From assembly GCF_000340965.1 (NCBI RefSeq), contig NZ_ANAY01000023.1:34395-98394 (forward strand): DNA of 64,000 nucleotides, in the 5' to 3' direction. This document shows positions 45,806 to 53,662 of this stretch, piece after piece (position 1 is the stretch's first letter; each line of letters opens with the position of its first letter). Below the pieces are notes generated by a model that saw only the letters and a program-made list of their open reading frames with translations, ran no database searches and was not told the origin of the DNA. The translations under genes and the position numbers were made by a program. Source of the stretch: Nocardiopsis kunsanensis DSM 44524 (GTDB lineage Bacteria > Actinomycetota > Actinomycetes > Streptosporangiales > Streptosporangiaceae).

Positions 45806-46336
45806 ATGAGCCACGAACGCGGTCCCGTAGACCCCCGCGACCTGCACGACCTGCGCCACCGGATCAACCGGATCGAGGCACGGCTGGCCCTGCGCCACGA
45901 GGTCGAGCTGGCCTCCCGCGCGGTGACGGCCGGCCTCTCCGCGGGTGCCGCGGTGCTGTTCATGTCGCTGTACCTCGTGTGGGAGTCCTCGGGAGAGGCC
46001 TCCCGGAACAGGTCGCCCCTCTCGGGTTGGGAGATGCTGTTCACCGGGACCGTCCCAGGGACGGCCTTCGCCGGGATCGGGGTGCTCGCGCTGTCGGCTC
46101 TGGCGGGCACCGCTCTCGTGGTGCAGCGGCAATGGGCCTTCCGTGCTGTCCTGGGCGCGGCTGCTGCGTTCCCGGTGCTGTGGCTGCTCGGATGGGCCAT
46201 CGCCCACTCCGACACCGAAGGGGCTCTCGGCGCGGGGCCGGGCCCGTGGGGTGCGCTGGCGGGCGTGGCGCTGATCGCGGTGTCCGCGGCCCGGGCGGAG
46301 CGACTGTGGCGGGACTCCCCCAGAGGTTGGCAATGA
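45806..46336 (+). CDS. Four-helix membrane protein of unknown function
   Basis: A 176-residue protein with a soluble helical N-terminus (LHDLRHRINRIEARLALRHEVEL) and four hydrophobic segments from about residue 45 to 165. GGAG lies upstream of the ATG. No known domain; the layout resembles small actinobacterial integral membrane proteins of no assigned role. Upstream open frame in the same phase overlaps the exonuclease gene and was not used. Confidence 0.6.
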   Translation: MSHERGPVDPRDLHDLRHRINRIEARLALRHEVELASRAVTAGLSAGAAVLFMSLYLVWESSGEASRNRSPLSGWEMLFTGTVPGTAFAGIGVLALSALAGTALVVQRQWAFRAVLGAAAAFPVLWLLGWAIAHSDTEGALGAGPGPWGALAGVALIAVSAARAERLWRDSPRGWQ

Positions 46337-46406
46337 CGCCCGGGCAGCACGGCCGTCATGGGCGGACTGTGCAGTACACCACGGCAGGCGGGGGGTTCCT
46401 CCGGTA

Positions 46407-47210
46407 GTGTCCGATGCCGTGAAGTACGCGACCACCGCCGACGGCACCCGGATCCGGTACGACGTCCTCGGGGAGGGCGAACCCCTGCTCCTGTTCAACG
46501 GGCAGGCCCTCGACCTCGAGATGTGGGACGGCGTGCGGGAGGAGCTCGCACGCGCCCACCGGGTGGTCCGGATGGATTTCCGCGGTACCGGCGGCAGCGA
46601 CGTCCCGCTCGAGGACCCCTACACACTGGAGCTGTTCGCACACGACGCCCTCGCGGTCCTGGACGACCTCGGCATCACACGCGCCCACGTCTACGGTTTC
46701 TCGATGGGCGGCAAGGTCGCGCAGGCGCTCGCGCACGCCGCGCCCGAGCGTGTGGGCTCCCTCGTCCTGGGAGCGACCGCGCCCGGCGGGGAGAACGAGG
46801 TCCCGCGTGCGCACTCCTCCACGGTCGCGTTGCGCAAGGCCGCCACCGACGAGGGGCGCGACCTCATCGCGGAGCTCTTCTACACACCGGAGTGGGCGTC
46901 CGGGAACCCCGACCAGGTGACACGCATCCTGCCGCGCGGGCCGCTGCGCGCGCTGCGGCTGCACTTCGCCGCCAGCACCGACCACGACGGATGGGACCTG
47001 CTCCCGCACATCTGGTCGCCCACGCTGGTGGTCCACGGTGAGGACGACCAGCTCACCCCCGTCGGCAACGCCGAACTACTGGCCACCCGGGTCCCCGGGG
47101 CCGAACTACTGGTGCTGCCCGGGCTGCGGCACGGTTACCTGCACGAGGGGCACCCGAAGGCGACCGAGGCCGTGCTCGACTTCCTCGCCCGCTATCCGCT
47201 CCCGGCGTGA
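46407..47210 (+). CDS. Alpha/beta hydrolase
   Basis: A 267-residue hydrolase. The oxyanion region is LLLFNGQALD, the nucleophile elbow GFSMGG near residue 98, the acid residue is in HGEDDQLTP near 214 and the histidine in LRHGYLHEGH near 242. It resembles esterases and haloperoxidase-like enzymes; the substrate is unknown. It starts with GTG, preceded by TCCGGTA with no strong ribosome site, so it may be leaderless or weakly translated. Confidence 0.8.
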   Translation: MSDAVKYATTADGTRIRYDVLGEGEPLLLFNGQALDLEMWDGVREELARAHRVVRMDFRGTGGSDVPLEDPYTLELFAHDALAVLDDLGITRAHVYGFSMGGKVAQALAHAAPERVGSLVLGATAPGGENEVPRAHSSTVALRKAATDEGRDLIAELFYTPEWASGNPDQVTRILPRGPLRALRLHFAASTDHDGWDLLPHIWSPTLVVHGEDDQLTPVGNAELLATRVPGAELLVLPGLRHGYLHEGHPKATEAVLDFLARYPLPA

Positions 47211-47276
47211 AACACCCCCGCTGTGCTGGGCGCCCGGCACACGAGCGGGCCTGCCCGGCGCCTGCGGGGCGTCAGG

Positions 47277-47687
47277 TCACAGCTCGGTGGGCAGCTCCGC
47301 GCGCAGCTTCTCCAGCTGCCGGCGGTCCCGTTTGGTCGGCCGTCCCGCACCCCGGTCGCGCTTGAGCACGGGGCCGCGCGCCTCGGGTCCGGGCTGGACC
47401 GGGCTGCGGTCCACGTAGCACCGCACCGCGATGGGTGCTCCCACACGTTTGACGATGATGTGGCTCACATCCACGAGCCGGGTGGTGCCGTGCAGCCGTA
47501 CCCGGATCTCGTCGCCGACCTTGACCCCCGTGGCCGGCTTGGCGGAGCGCCCGTTGATGCGCACATGCCCGCCACGGCAGGCCTGAGCGGCCTCGGAGCG
47601 GGTCTTGGTGAGGCGGACGGCCCACAACCAACGGTCGATCCGGGTGCTGTCGGGGCCGTTCGGCAGGGCCGGCCGGGAATCGCTCAC
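47277..47687 (-). CDS. S4-domain RNA-binding protein (Hsp15-like)
   Basis: A 136-residue protein with an S4 domain at about residues 15-80 (STRIDRWLWAVRLTKTRSEA; GGHVRINGRSAKPATGVKVGD) and a basic C-terminal tail (GRPTKRDRRQLEKLRAEL). Hsp15-type proteins rescue stalled 50S subunits carrying nascent chains. GTG 47687 is chosen because GAGGAGGAC precedes it; a GTG at 47726 lacks a ribosome site. Confidence 0.85.
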   Translation of the reverse strand: MSDSRPALPNGPDSTRIDRWLWAVRLTKTRSEAAQACRGGHVRINGRSAKPATGVKVGDEIRVRLHGTTRLVDVSHIIVKRVGAPIAVRCYVDRSPVQPGPEARGPVLKRDRGAGRPTKRDRRQLEKLRAELPTEL

Positions 47688-47789
47688 GCCTGCGTCCTCC
47701 TCGTCTCTCGTGGCCTCTGCGTCCACTCTAGGGCCGGCATGGTTCGAAGTACTCCGAAGTCGGGTTAGAGTAGTAACCGCAGCAAGCGA

Positions 47790-47864
47790 GGTCCTGTGGA
47801 GCAGTTAGGAGTGCTCGCCACCCTGTCAAGGTGGAGGCCGCGGGTTCAAATCCCGTCAGGACCG
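47790..47864 (+). tRNA. tRNA-Asp(GUC), copy 2
   Basis: Identical over 75 bases to the copy at 29422-29496. A TAGAGT box at 47766-47771 may be its -10. Confidence 0.95.
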
Positions 47865-47872
47865 CACAGTGG

Positions 47873-47903
47873 AGGCCCGGTGTCATCAACAGGCACCGGG
47901 CCT
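47873..47903 (+). terminator. Terminator of tRNA-Asp copy 2
   Basis: AGGCCCGGTG and CACCGGGCCT form a perfect 10-bp stem 8 bases after the tRNA, followed by TCGGCTT. Confidence 0.65.
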
Positions 47904-47938
47904 TCGGCTTGACTGGGGATCGGACGAGGGGACTGGTC

Positions 47939-48673
47939 GTGGCATACCGGTACGCCACCGAGCGGACCGACCATTCTGCTCTTGCGAGTGGGCAAGTGCT
48001 GCGCTCGGCGCCCGGGTTCCCGGGGTTCCCGGTCCGGCTCGCCAGTGAGCTCCTGCAACGCGCGCTCGCGCACACCACGGACCAGGGCCGGTCTCCGGTG
48101 CGGCTCTGGGACCCCTGTGGCGGCAGTGGTTATCTCGCGACCGTCCTGGGGTTACTGCACCGCGACCGCCTCTCCCACGTGCGGGTGTCCGACGTCGACG
48201 AGGAGGCCGTGGTGCTGGCCGCCCGCAACCTCGAACTCCTCACCGCCGACGGCCTCGCCGCGCGGGAGGAGGAACTGCGCCGCTCGGCGCGCGACTTCGG
48301 CCGGGTGGAGTACGTCGAACGCGCCGAGGCCGCACGTGAACTCGCGTGCGGCCTCATCTCGCAGGGCGGTGACCTGTCCCACGAGACCTTCACCGCCGAC
48401 GTGTTCGGCCTGACCGACCCGGTCGACGCCGACGTGGTGGTCACCGACATCCCCTACGGCGAGATGACCACCTGGGGCGGCCGGGCCCCGGACACAGACC
48501 TTGTCGGCGCGATGCTGCGTTCCCTGGGAGGCGTCCTGCCCCGGCACGCGGTCGTCGTCATCACCGCCAAGACCCGCCGGATCGGGCTCCCCGAAGGTGT
48601 GCACGCCCTGGAGCGCGTCAAGGTCGGAACCCGCTCCGGGGCCCTCGTGCGTGCCCGCGACGTCGCCCCCTGA
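47939..48673 (+). CDS. AviRa-like 23S rRNA methyltransferase
   Basis: A 244-residue Rossmann-fold methyltransferase. The SAM motif is DPCGGSGY at residues 58-65 and the catalytic TDIPYGE lies near 170; the start AYRYATERTD and the end VRARDV also follow the AviRa pattern as I recall it. AviRa methylates a guanine in 23S rRNA and gives resistance to the orthosomycin avilamycin. No antibiotic gene cluster lies in the window, so it may be housekeeping or a stand-alone resistance gene. GAGGGGAC precedes GTG 47939. Confidence 0.75.
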   Translation: MAYRYATERTDHSALASGQVLRSAPGFPGFPVRLASELLQRALAHTTDQGRSPVRLWDPCGGSGYLATVLGLLHRDRLSHVRVSDVDEEAVVLAARNLELLTADGLAAREEELRRSARDFGRVEYVERAEAARELACGLISQGGDLSHETFTADVFGLTDPVDADVVVTDIPYGEMTTWGGRAPDTDLVGAMLRSLGGVLPRHAVVVITAKTRRIGLPEGVHALERVKVGTRSGALVRARDVAP

Positions 48674-49267
48674 GCCACGCTGTGTCCGAACGGGGCCGTG
48701 CGGGCACGGCCCGAGCACGCTCGACCGGTTCTGCGACCTGTGACGATTTCTCCTGAATGCGGTGTGGAGTATGTGAATTCTGCTCCGCGCGAGGCATGTT
48801 CGGAACGGGACGCGTTCACGGAAGAACTTCGGTCGGTGTGCATCGGGCAACGCGTGAACGAACGGGGTGTATTCGCCATGGCGGCTCGGGGCGAGGACGC
48901 AGGTGCCACCGGAGCACTCCCGTGTGTGGGAGACCGCTCCGCCCGGTCGGAACCCCCGGTAGGGGAACCCTCCCCGGGGCGCACGGGACCGCGCGTTCCC
49001 CGTACGCCGCCACGTTCCTCCGGGACCTGTACGGGTGCACGCGCTCTCCGCACGCGGCCGCCGTCCGGACGCGCACTGTGTGCTGTTCGGGAGGGGCCGC
49101 CGCCACGTTTTCTCCGAGTACGGCGCCCTCCGGGCCGTCCCGCCACGGGCGGCAGGCCTGGGCGCCCCGCCGCGAGGTCTGCGAGGCCCTCTTCCCACGG
49201 GGTAGAGGAAGGACGTCGACGACAGCGGTGCCGGGACGGCCCCGAGCACCGCATGAGGGGGTTGCAC
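48674..49267. other. Long region without a supportable gene upstream of narJ
   Basis: About 590 bp. Open frames exist on both strands but have scattered start sites, arginine/proline-rich low-complexity translations and no family match. A stretch at 48735-48860 is less GC-rich and could hold a promoter. It may be the remains of deleted genes that once preceded narJ. Confidence 0.4.
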
Positions 49268-50020
49268 GTGAGTACCACCACCGACTCCGGAGGACGGCCC
49301 GGTTGGCTCGGCGCGGGCCGCGCCGCCCGTAGCGCCCATCGCAGGGCGGTCACCCGCCAAGCCGCCTCGGTCCTGCTCGGTTACCCCGACGAGGTGTTCT
49401 TCGAACGGTTGCCGCTGGCCGCCCGTGCCGCCGCCGAACTGCCGAGTGGGAACGTACGCACCGCGCTCATGGAGTTCTGCGAACACGCCTCCAGCACACC
49501 CGAGTCCGAACTGTGCCGGCACTACGCCGAGGTGTTCGACATCCACCGCCGCCATGCCCTGCGGATGACCTACTACACCGACGGCCACGGCCCCGCCCTG
49601 AGCGACGTCAGGAGCGCCTACACCGATGCGGGCTGGCAGGTCCCCACGCGCGAGCTGCCCGACCACCTCGCGGTGCTCCTCGAGTTCTCCGCCCGCGGTG
49701 GGTCCGAGGCCGGGCACGACTTGTTGCTGCGGTTCCGTCCCGGCCTGGAACTGCTCGGCGCGGCCCTGCGGGAGCACGGCACCCCGTACGCGCGTGTCCT
49801 GGACGCGGTCTCCCTGACCCTGCCGTCCCCGGGGGAGCAGCCGGCCGGAGGGGCCGTCCGGCACATGGACGCGCAGGGCCCGAACGATGGGGAGGGCGCC
49901 CCGGAGGGCAACGGCGAGTGCACACCGCAACGCGTGGCCGAGGCGGCCGAGGGGCGCGTCCCGGCGCCGCGCGAGCCCCAGCCGGAACGTCGGGAGGACC
50001 TCGACGGGGACCGGCGCTGA
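49268..50020 (+). CDS. narJ: NarJ-type nitrate reductase assembly chaperone
   Basis: A 250-residue NarJ/NarW (TorD-like) chaperone: LLGYPDEVFFERLPL near residue 40, YAEVFDIHRRHALRMTYYTDGHG near 85-105 and LPDHLAVLLEFSA near 130. NarJ inserts the molybdenum cofactor into NarG. The last 65 residues are a charged disordered tail. GAGGGGG lies before GTG 49268. No narG, narH or narI is adjacent or anywhere in the window, which is unusual because narJ normally sits within narGHJI. Confidence 0.75.
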   Translation: MSTTTDSGGRPGWLGAGRAARSAHRRAVTRQAASVLLGYPDEVFFERLPLAARAAAELPSGNVRTALMEFCEHASSTPESELCRHYAEVFDIHRRHALRMTYYTDGHGPALSDVRSAYTDAGWQVPTRELPDHLAVLLEFSARGGSEAGHDLLLRFRPGLELLGAALREHGTPYARVLDAVSLTLPSPGEQPAGGAVRHMDAQGPNDGEGAPEGNGECTPQRVAEAAEGRVPAPREPQPERREDLDGDRR

Positions 50021-50189
50021 ACCGCCCGTGCACGTCCCCGTGCTCTCAGTCCCGAGCGCCCCGGGAGATGCGGGGCATCGAGGTGACCGGGGCCCCTTGG
50101 GGGCCCGGGGCCGAGCGGGGATACTGGTGGCAGTCCGCAAGCGGTGGTGTCCAGGGACTGCACCGCGCACACCAGTGACTGGGAGAATC

Positions 50190-50477
50190 ATGGATCTGAA
50201 GGTCGAGGACGCGCCCGAGCGGTCGAGGTACGAGGTCAGCGTGGACGGGAAGGCGGTGGGCTTCTCCGCCTACCACCTGCTCGAGGACGGGGTCCTTGCT
50301 CTGCCGCACGTGGAGGTCGATCCCGCCTTCGAGGGGCAGGGGGTGGCTTCCGCGCTCATGCGCGAGTCCCTGGACGACGTTCGGCGGCAGGGTCTGAAGG
50401 TCGTGCCCATCTGCCCGTTCGCGCAGGCCTTCGTGGAACGGAACCCCGACTACCGCGATCTCGTGCACCAGGGGTGA
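50190..50477 (+). CDS. GCN5-related acetyltransferase, short YjdJ type
   Basis: A 95-residue protein of the small N-acetyltransferase family (Acetyltransf_CG-like): acetyl-CoA loop VDPAFEGQGVASALMRESL near 45-60 and the ending VVPICPFAQAFVERNPDY, which is diagnostic. The conserved cysteine in ICPF is present. Its substrate is unknown. GGGAGA precedes the ATG. Confidence 0.85.
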   Translation: MDLKVEDAPERSRYEVSVDGKAVGFSAYHLLEDGVLALPHVEVDPAFEGQGVASALMRESLDDVRRQGLKVVPICPFAQAFVERNPDYRDLVHQG

Positions 50478-50668
50478 GGCGGTTCCGGACCAGGCGGAAC
50501 ACCGTCGGCACCCGGTTCGCCACGCTTGGTCGTCGCAGGTGGGATGGTCGATAACGGTCCGGACGCGGGCGGCACACAGGACGGGGTAGGTTCCCGCGGA
50601 CAGCGTGTTTTGTGTCTCTTCGCGGGTAAGGGCCAGCGATTGTCCACCCGAACCGAGGAGCGCCACAC

Positions 50669-52165
50669 GTGCTACTGGCAGAGGAAGCCACCGGTGTCGA
50701 TCGTCTGACCGACGCCATCGGTGTTTTCAACAACGACTATTTCTGGCTGTGGCTGATCATCCCCTTGTTGGCGATCGTCAGCCTCTACATCACCATCCGC
50801 ACGGGCGGTGTGCAGTTCCGGATGATCCCGGAGATGTTCCGGGTCATCAGGAGTAAACCGGAGATCGCACCGGACGGTAAGAAGGCCGTCTCTTCCTTGC
50901 AGGCTTTCATGATCTCGGCGGCCGCGCGGATCGGCACCGGAAACATCATCGGTGTTTCCATCGCGATCTCCTTGGGCGGCCCGGGCGCGGTCTTCTGGAT
51001 GTGGGTCATGGCGCTCGTGGTCTGCGGCGCCAGCTTCGTGGAGTCCACGCTGGCCCAGCTCTACAAGGTCCGTGACCCGGCCGGTTACCGCGGCGGTCCG
51101 GCCTACTACATCGAGAAGGGGCTCGGACAGCGCTGGCTGGCCGTGGTCTTCGCGGTGGTGCTCATCCTCACCTTCCCGATGGTCTTCAACGCGGTGCAGA
51201 GCAACACCATCAGCGGTGCCCTGGCCAACTCCGGTGACCAGATCGGGATGCAGGCCAGCGACAGCATGCTGTTCGCCGGGGTCGTCGGCGCGGGGATCGT
51301 GGTCCTGACGGCTCTGGTCATCTTCGGTGGTGTGCGGCGCATCGCCAACACCGCCCAGGCGCTCATCCCGTTCTTCGCGGGCCTGTACGTCGTCATCGGG
51401 CTGATTCTGATGGCGGTGAACTGGCGCGAGGTCCCGGGCATGTTCACGACCATCGTCGAGCACGCCTTCGGGGTCCGGGAGTTCGCCGGTGCCGCGCTCG
51501 GTGTCGTCATCATCCAGGGCGTGCGCCGCGGTATGTTCTCCAACGAGGCCGGTCTGGGGTCGGCGCCCAACGCCGCCGCGAGCGCCTCGGTCACGCACCC
51601 CGCCAAGCAGGGCCTCGTGCAGACCCTGGGCGTCTACCTCGACACCCTCGTCATCTGCTCGATCACGGCCTTCATCATCCTGCTCGGGCAGCAGGAGATC
51701 AACGGTGAGCTGCAGAGCGACCTGACCCAGTTCGCGCTCACCGCTCAGCTGGGCCCGTGGGCGCTGCACCTGATGACGGTCATCATCCTCCTGGTGGCCT
51801 TCACCTCGGTGCTCGGCAACTACTACTACGGCGAGTCCAACATCGAGTACCTGTCCTCGAACGAGCGGGTGCTGTTCGTGTACAAGTGTGTGTTCCTCGT
51901 GGCGACCTTCCTCGGCTCCCTCGGTGAGATCTCCCTGATCTGGACCCTGGCCGACACCACGATGGGCATGATGGCGATGGTCAACCTCATCGCGATCGCA
52001 CCGCTGACGGTGATCGCCTGCCGCCTGCTCAAGGACTACAACGACCAGCGGCGCCAGGGGCTCGATCCCGTCTTCACCCGTGACCGTCTGCCCGATGTAC
52101 GCGGTATCGAGTGCTGGGAGCCCAAGGCACCGAGCCAGAGCGCGCAGGAGCGGCCGACGAGCTGA
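50669..52165 (+). CDS. Alanine/glycine:cation symporter (AGCS family)
   Basis: A 498-residue polytopic transporter that imports alanine or glycine with sodium or protons. Family motifs are GTGNIIGVSIAISLGGPGAVFWMW near residue 90, GGVRRIANTAQALIPFFAGLYV near 212 and IIQGVRRGMFSNEAGLGSAPNAAASA near 275-300. GAGGAG precedes GTG 50669. It is monocistronic and followed by a hairpin (52191-52231). Confidence 0.9.
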   Translation: MLLAEEATGVDRLTDAIGVFNNDYFWLWLIIPLLAIVSLYITIRTGGVQFRMIPEMFRVIRSKPEIAPDGKKAVSSLQAFMISAAARIGTGNIIGVSIAISLGGPGAVFWMWVMALVVCGASFVESTLAQLYKVRDPAGYRGGPAYYIEKGLGQRWLAVVFAVVLILTFPMVFNAVQSNTISGALANSGDQIGMQASDSMLFAGVVGAGIVVLTALVIFGGVRRIANTAQALIPFFAGLYVVIGLILMAVNWREVPGMFTTIVEHAFGVREFAGAALGVVIIQGVRRGMFSNEAGLGSAPNAAASASVTHPAKQGLVQTLGVYLDTLVICSITAFIILLGQQEINGELQSDLTQFALTAQLGPWALHLMTVIILLVAFTSVLGNYYYGESNIEYLSSNERVLFVYKCVFLVATFLGSLGEISLIWTLADTTMGMMAMVNLIAIAPLTVIACRLLKDYNDQRRQGLDPVFTRDRLPDVRGIECWEPKAPSQSAQERPTS

Positions 52166-52190
52166 TCCTCCGCGGCGCCTCGCGTGCAGG

Positions 52191-52231
52191 CGGGGCCGGT
52201 TCCCGACCCGAGTGGTCAGGGGCCGGCCCCG
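52191..52231 (+). terminator. Hairpin after the symporter gene
   Basis: CGGGGCCGG and CCGGCCCCG form a 9-bp stem with a 23-base loop, followed by CTTCTGTTG. Confidence 0.5.
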
Positions 52232-52397
52232 CTTCTGTTGCGGGGGGCCTCCCTGGGCGGCTCGGGGCCCAGAAACGAAAAAGTTCAACAGAAGGTCATC
52301 TTTGGGGCATCTGTGTTCTTTCGGTCACGGCGGATCAACGCTAGTGTTCTGGATCACAGTTGTGGCGGCCAGTCGTGCGTCTCGGTGAGGGAGTCAG

Positions 52398-52997
52398 ATG
52401 TCCATCGTCTCGATCGAGCCCGCCACCGCCGAGCGGTGGCAGGACCTGGAGAACCTGTTCGGACCGACCGGAGCCTACGGTCACTGCTGGTGCACGTTCT
52501 TCCGTAGGAGGGCCAAGGACCACACGGCGAGCACCACCTGCGACCGGTCGATGCGCGGGGTGGACAACAAGGCGGAACTGCGCCGGGTGACCCTGGAGGG
52601 CCGCGTCCCCGGGCTGCTCGCCTACGACGAGGACGGCCCCTGCGGGTGGGTCTCGGTGGCCCCGCGCGAGGACTACGTCCGCCTGTCGCGTTCGCGTTCC
52701 CTGCGTCCGGCCGACCCCGACGAACCCGGTGTGTGGTCGCTGGTGTGCTTCTGGCTGCCGCCCCGGCGCCGGCGCCGGGGCGTGGGCAGCCGTCTGCTGG
52801 ACGGGGCCATCGAGTACGCCCGCGCCGAGGGTGCACGGGTCCTGGAGGCCTACCCCGTCGACACCGCGGGAGGGCGCGCACCCAGTGCCGAGGTCTACAC
52901 GGGGACGGTGGAGATGTTCCGCCGAGCCGGTTTCGGCCTGGCCCAGCACCACACGAGTGAACGCACGGTGGCCCGGCTGAATCTCAAGGAGGGATGA
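52398..52997 (+). CDS. GNAT-family N-acetyltransferase
   Basis: A 199-residue acetyltransferase. The acetyl-CoA site is RRRRRGVGSRLLDGAIEYA near residues 128-147, after the beta-bulge VWSLVCFWLPP, and the C-terminal EMFRRAGFGLAQHH is typical. An N-terminal cysteine/tryptophan segment (GHCWCTFF) matches a subgroup of actinobacterial GNATs. The substrate is unknown. It ends at a 12-bp terminator stem. Confidence 0.8.
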   Translation: MSIVSIEPATAERWQDLENLFGPTGAYGHCWCTFFRRRAKDHTASTTCDRSMRGVDNKAELRRVTLEGRVPGLLAYDEDGPCGWVSVAPREDYVRLSRSRSLRPADPDEPGVWSLVCFWLPPRRRRRGVGSRLLDGAIEYARAEGARVLEAYPVDTAGGRAPSAEVYTGTVEMFRRAGFGLAQHHTSERTVARLNLKEG

Positions 52998-53033
52998 CAG
53001 GCTCCCTCACGGAACGGGGGGAGGGTATCCCCG

Positions 53034-53069
53034 CGGGGCCGTGGGTCGCGGAGGCGGCCCACGGCCCCG
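53034..53069 (+). terminator. Terminator after the GNAT gene
   Basis: CGGGGCCGTGGG and CCCACGGCCCCG form a perfect 12-bp stem, followed by TTCGTGTG. Confidence 0.65.
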
Positions 53070-53129
53070 TTCGTGTGTCGGGTGGGGTGCGCGGACGGGT
53101 CGCGCATGGGGGCTCTGTGCGGGGATTTT

Positions 53130-53144
53130 TACCCCCCTGGGGTA
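53130..53144. promoter_or_regulatory. Possible CsoR-like half operator
   Basis: TACCCCCCTGGGGTA has the C-run/G-run dyad of copper repressor sites and lies 52 bases before the copZ promoter operator. Confidence 0.4.
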
Positions 53145-53185
53145 GCCTGACGTGGTCTTCGGCGTTCGGAGGATGCCCATGACGC

Positions 53186-53216
53186 TTGACTTCTGTATAC
53201 CCTACGGGGGTATAGT
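53186..53216 (+). promoter_or_regulatory. copZ promoter with embedded metal-responsive palindrome
   Basis: TTGACT (53186-53191) and TATAGT (53211-53216) each match consensus at 5 of 6 positions but are 19 bp apart. TATACCCTACGGGGGTATA (53196-53214) fills the spacer and overlaps the -10. The sequence resembles CsoR operators; the long spacer is also a feature of MerR/CueR-activated promoters. Confidence 0.7.
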
Positions 53217-53259
53217 TCACGTGTTGGGGAAACCTTCCGCACACCACACAGGAGGCGAC

Positions 53260-53475
53260 ATGGCCACCACGACCACCGCTGTCTACACCGTCGACGGGAT
53301 GAGCTGCGGCCACTGCGTCAACGCCGTCACCGAAGAGGTCACCGAGGTCTCCGGGGTGACCGACGTCGCCGTCGACCTCGAGGGCAAGAAGGTCACGGTC
53401 ACCAGTGAGGGCACCGTCGACGACGCCGCCGTGCGCGCCGCCATCGACGAGGCCGGGTACGAGGTCAGGGGCTGA
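53260..53475 (+). CDS. copZ: Copper chaperone CopZ
   Basis: A 71-residue heavy-metal-associated domain with the copper site GMSCGHC (C16, C19) and the usual beta-alpha-beta pattern (VAVDLEGKKVTV; AIDEAGYEV). It delivers Cu(I) to CopA encoded downstream. AGGAGGCGAC gives a near-perfect ribosome site before ATG 53260. It is the first gene after the palindromic promoter. Confidence 0.9.
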   Translation: MATTTTAVYTVDGMSCGHCVNAVTEEVTEVSGVTDVAVDLEGKKVTVTSEGTVDDAAVRAAIDEAGYEVRG

Positions 53476-53476
53476 C

Positions 53477-53662
53477 ATGGGGGTGACCACGAAGCTCGGG
53501 CTCTACGCCCTGGGGCTCGTGGCCGTGTTCGGCGCGATGTTCGGGGTCGGCTCCCTGGTCGGCCCCGTGCTCCCGGGGAGCGCCCCGGAGCACTCGGTGG
53601 AACAGCTCCAGGACAGTACGGCCGACACCGGCGGAAACGGTGGCAGAGAGGAAACACGATGA
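53477..53662 (+). CDS. Small single-helix membrane protein of the copper operon
   Basis: A 61-residue protein with one membrane helix ([21 protein letters not shown]) and a polar tail. It begins one base after the copZ stop and its stop overlaps the copA ATG (ATGA), so it is firmly part of the operon. Such small proteins between copZ and copA are seen in some actinomycetes; the role is not known to me. No metal-binding residues stand out. Confidence 0.7.
   Translation: MGVTTKLGLYALGLVAVFGAMFGVGSLVGPVLPGSAPEHSVEQLQDSTADTGGNGGREETR

Noticed and set aside
48698..49267. 190-residue N-terminal extension of NarJ
   Set aside because: The extension is proline/arginine-rich and unlike NarJ, whereas GTG 49268 has GAGGGGG at the right distance and yields a normal protein.
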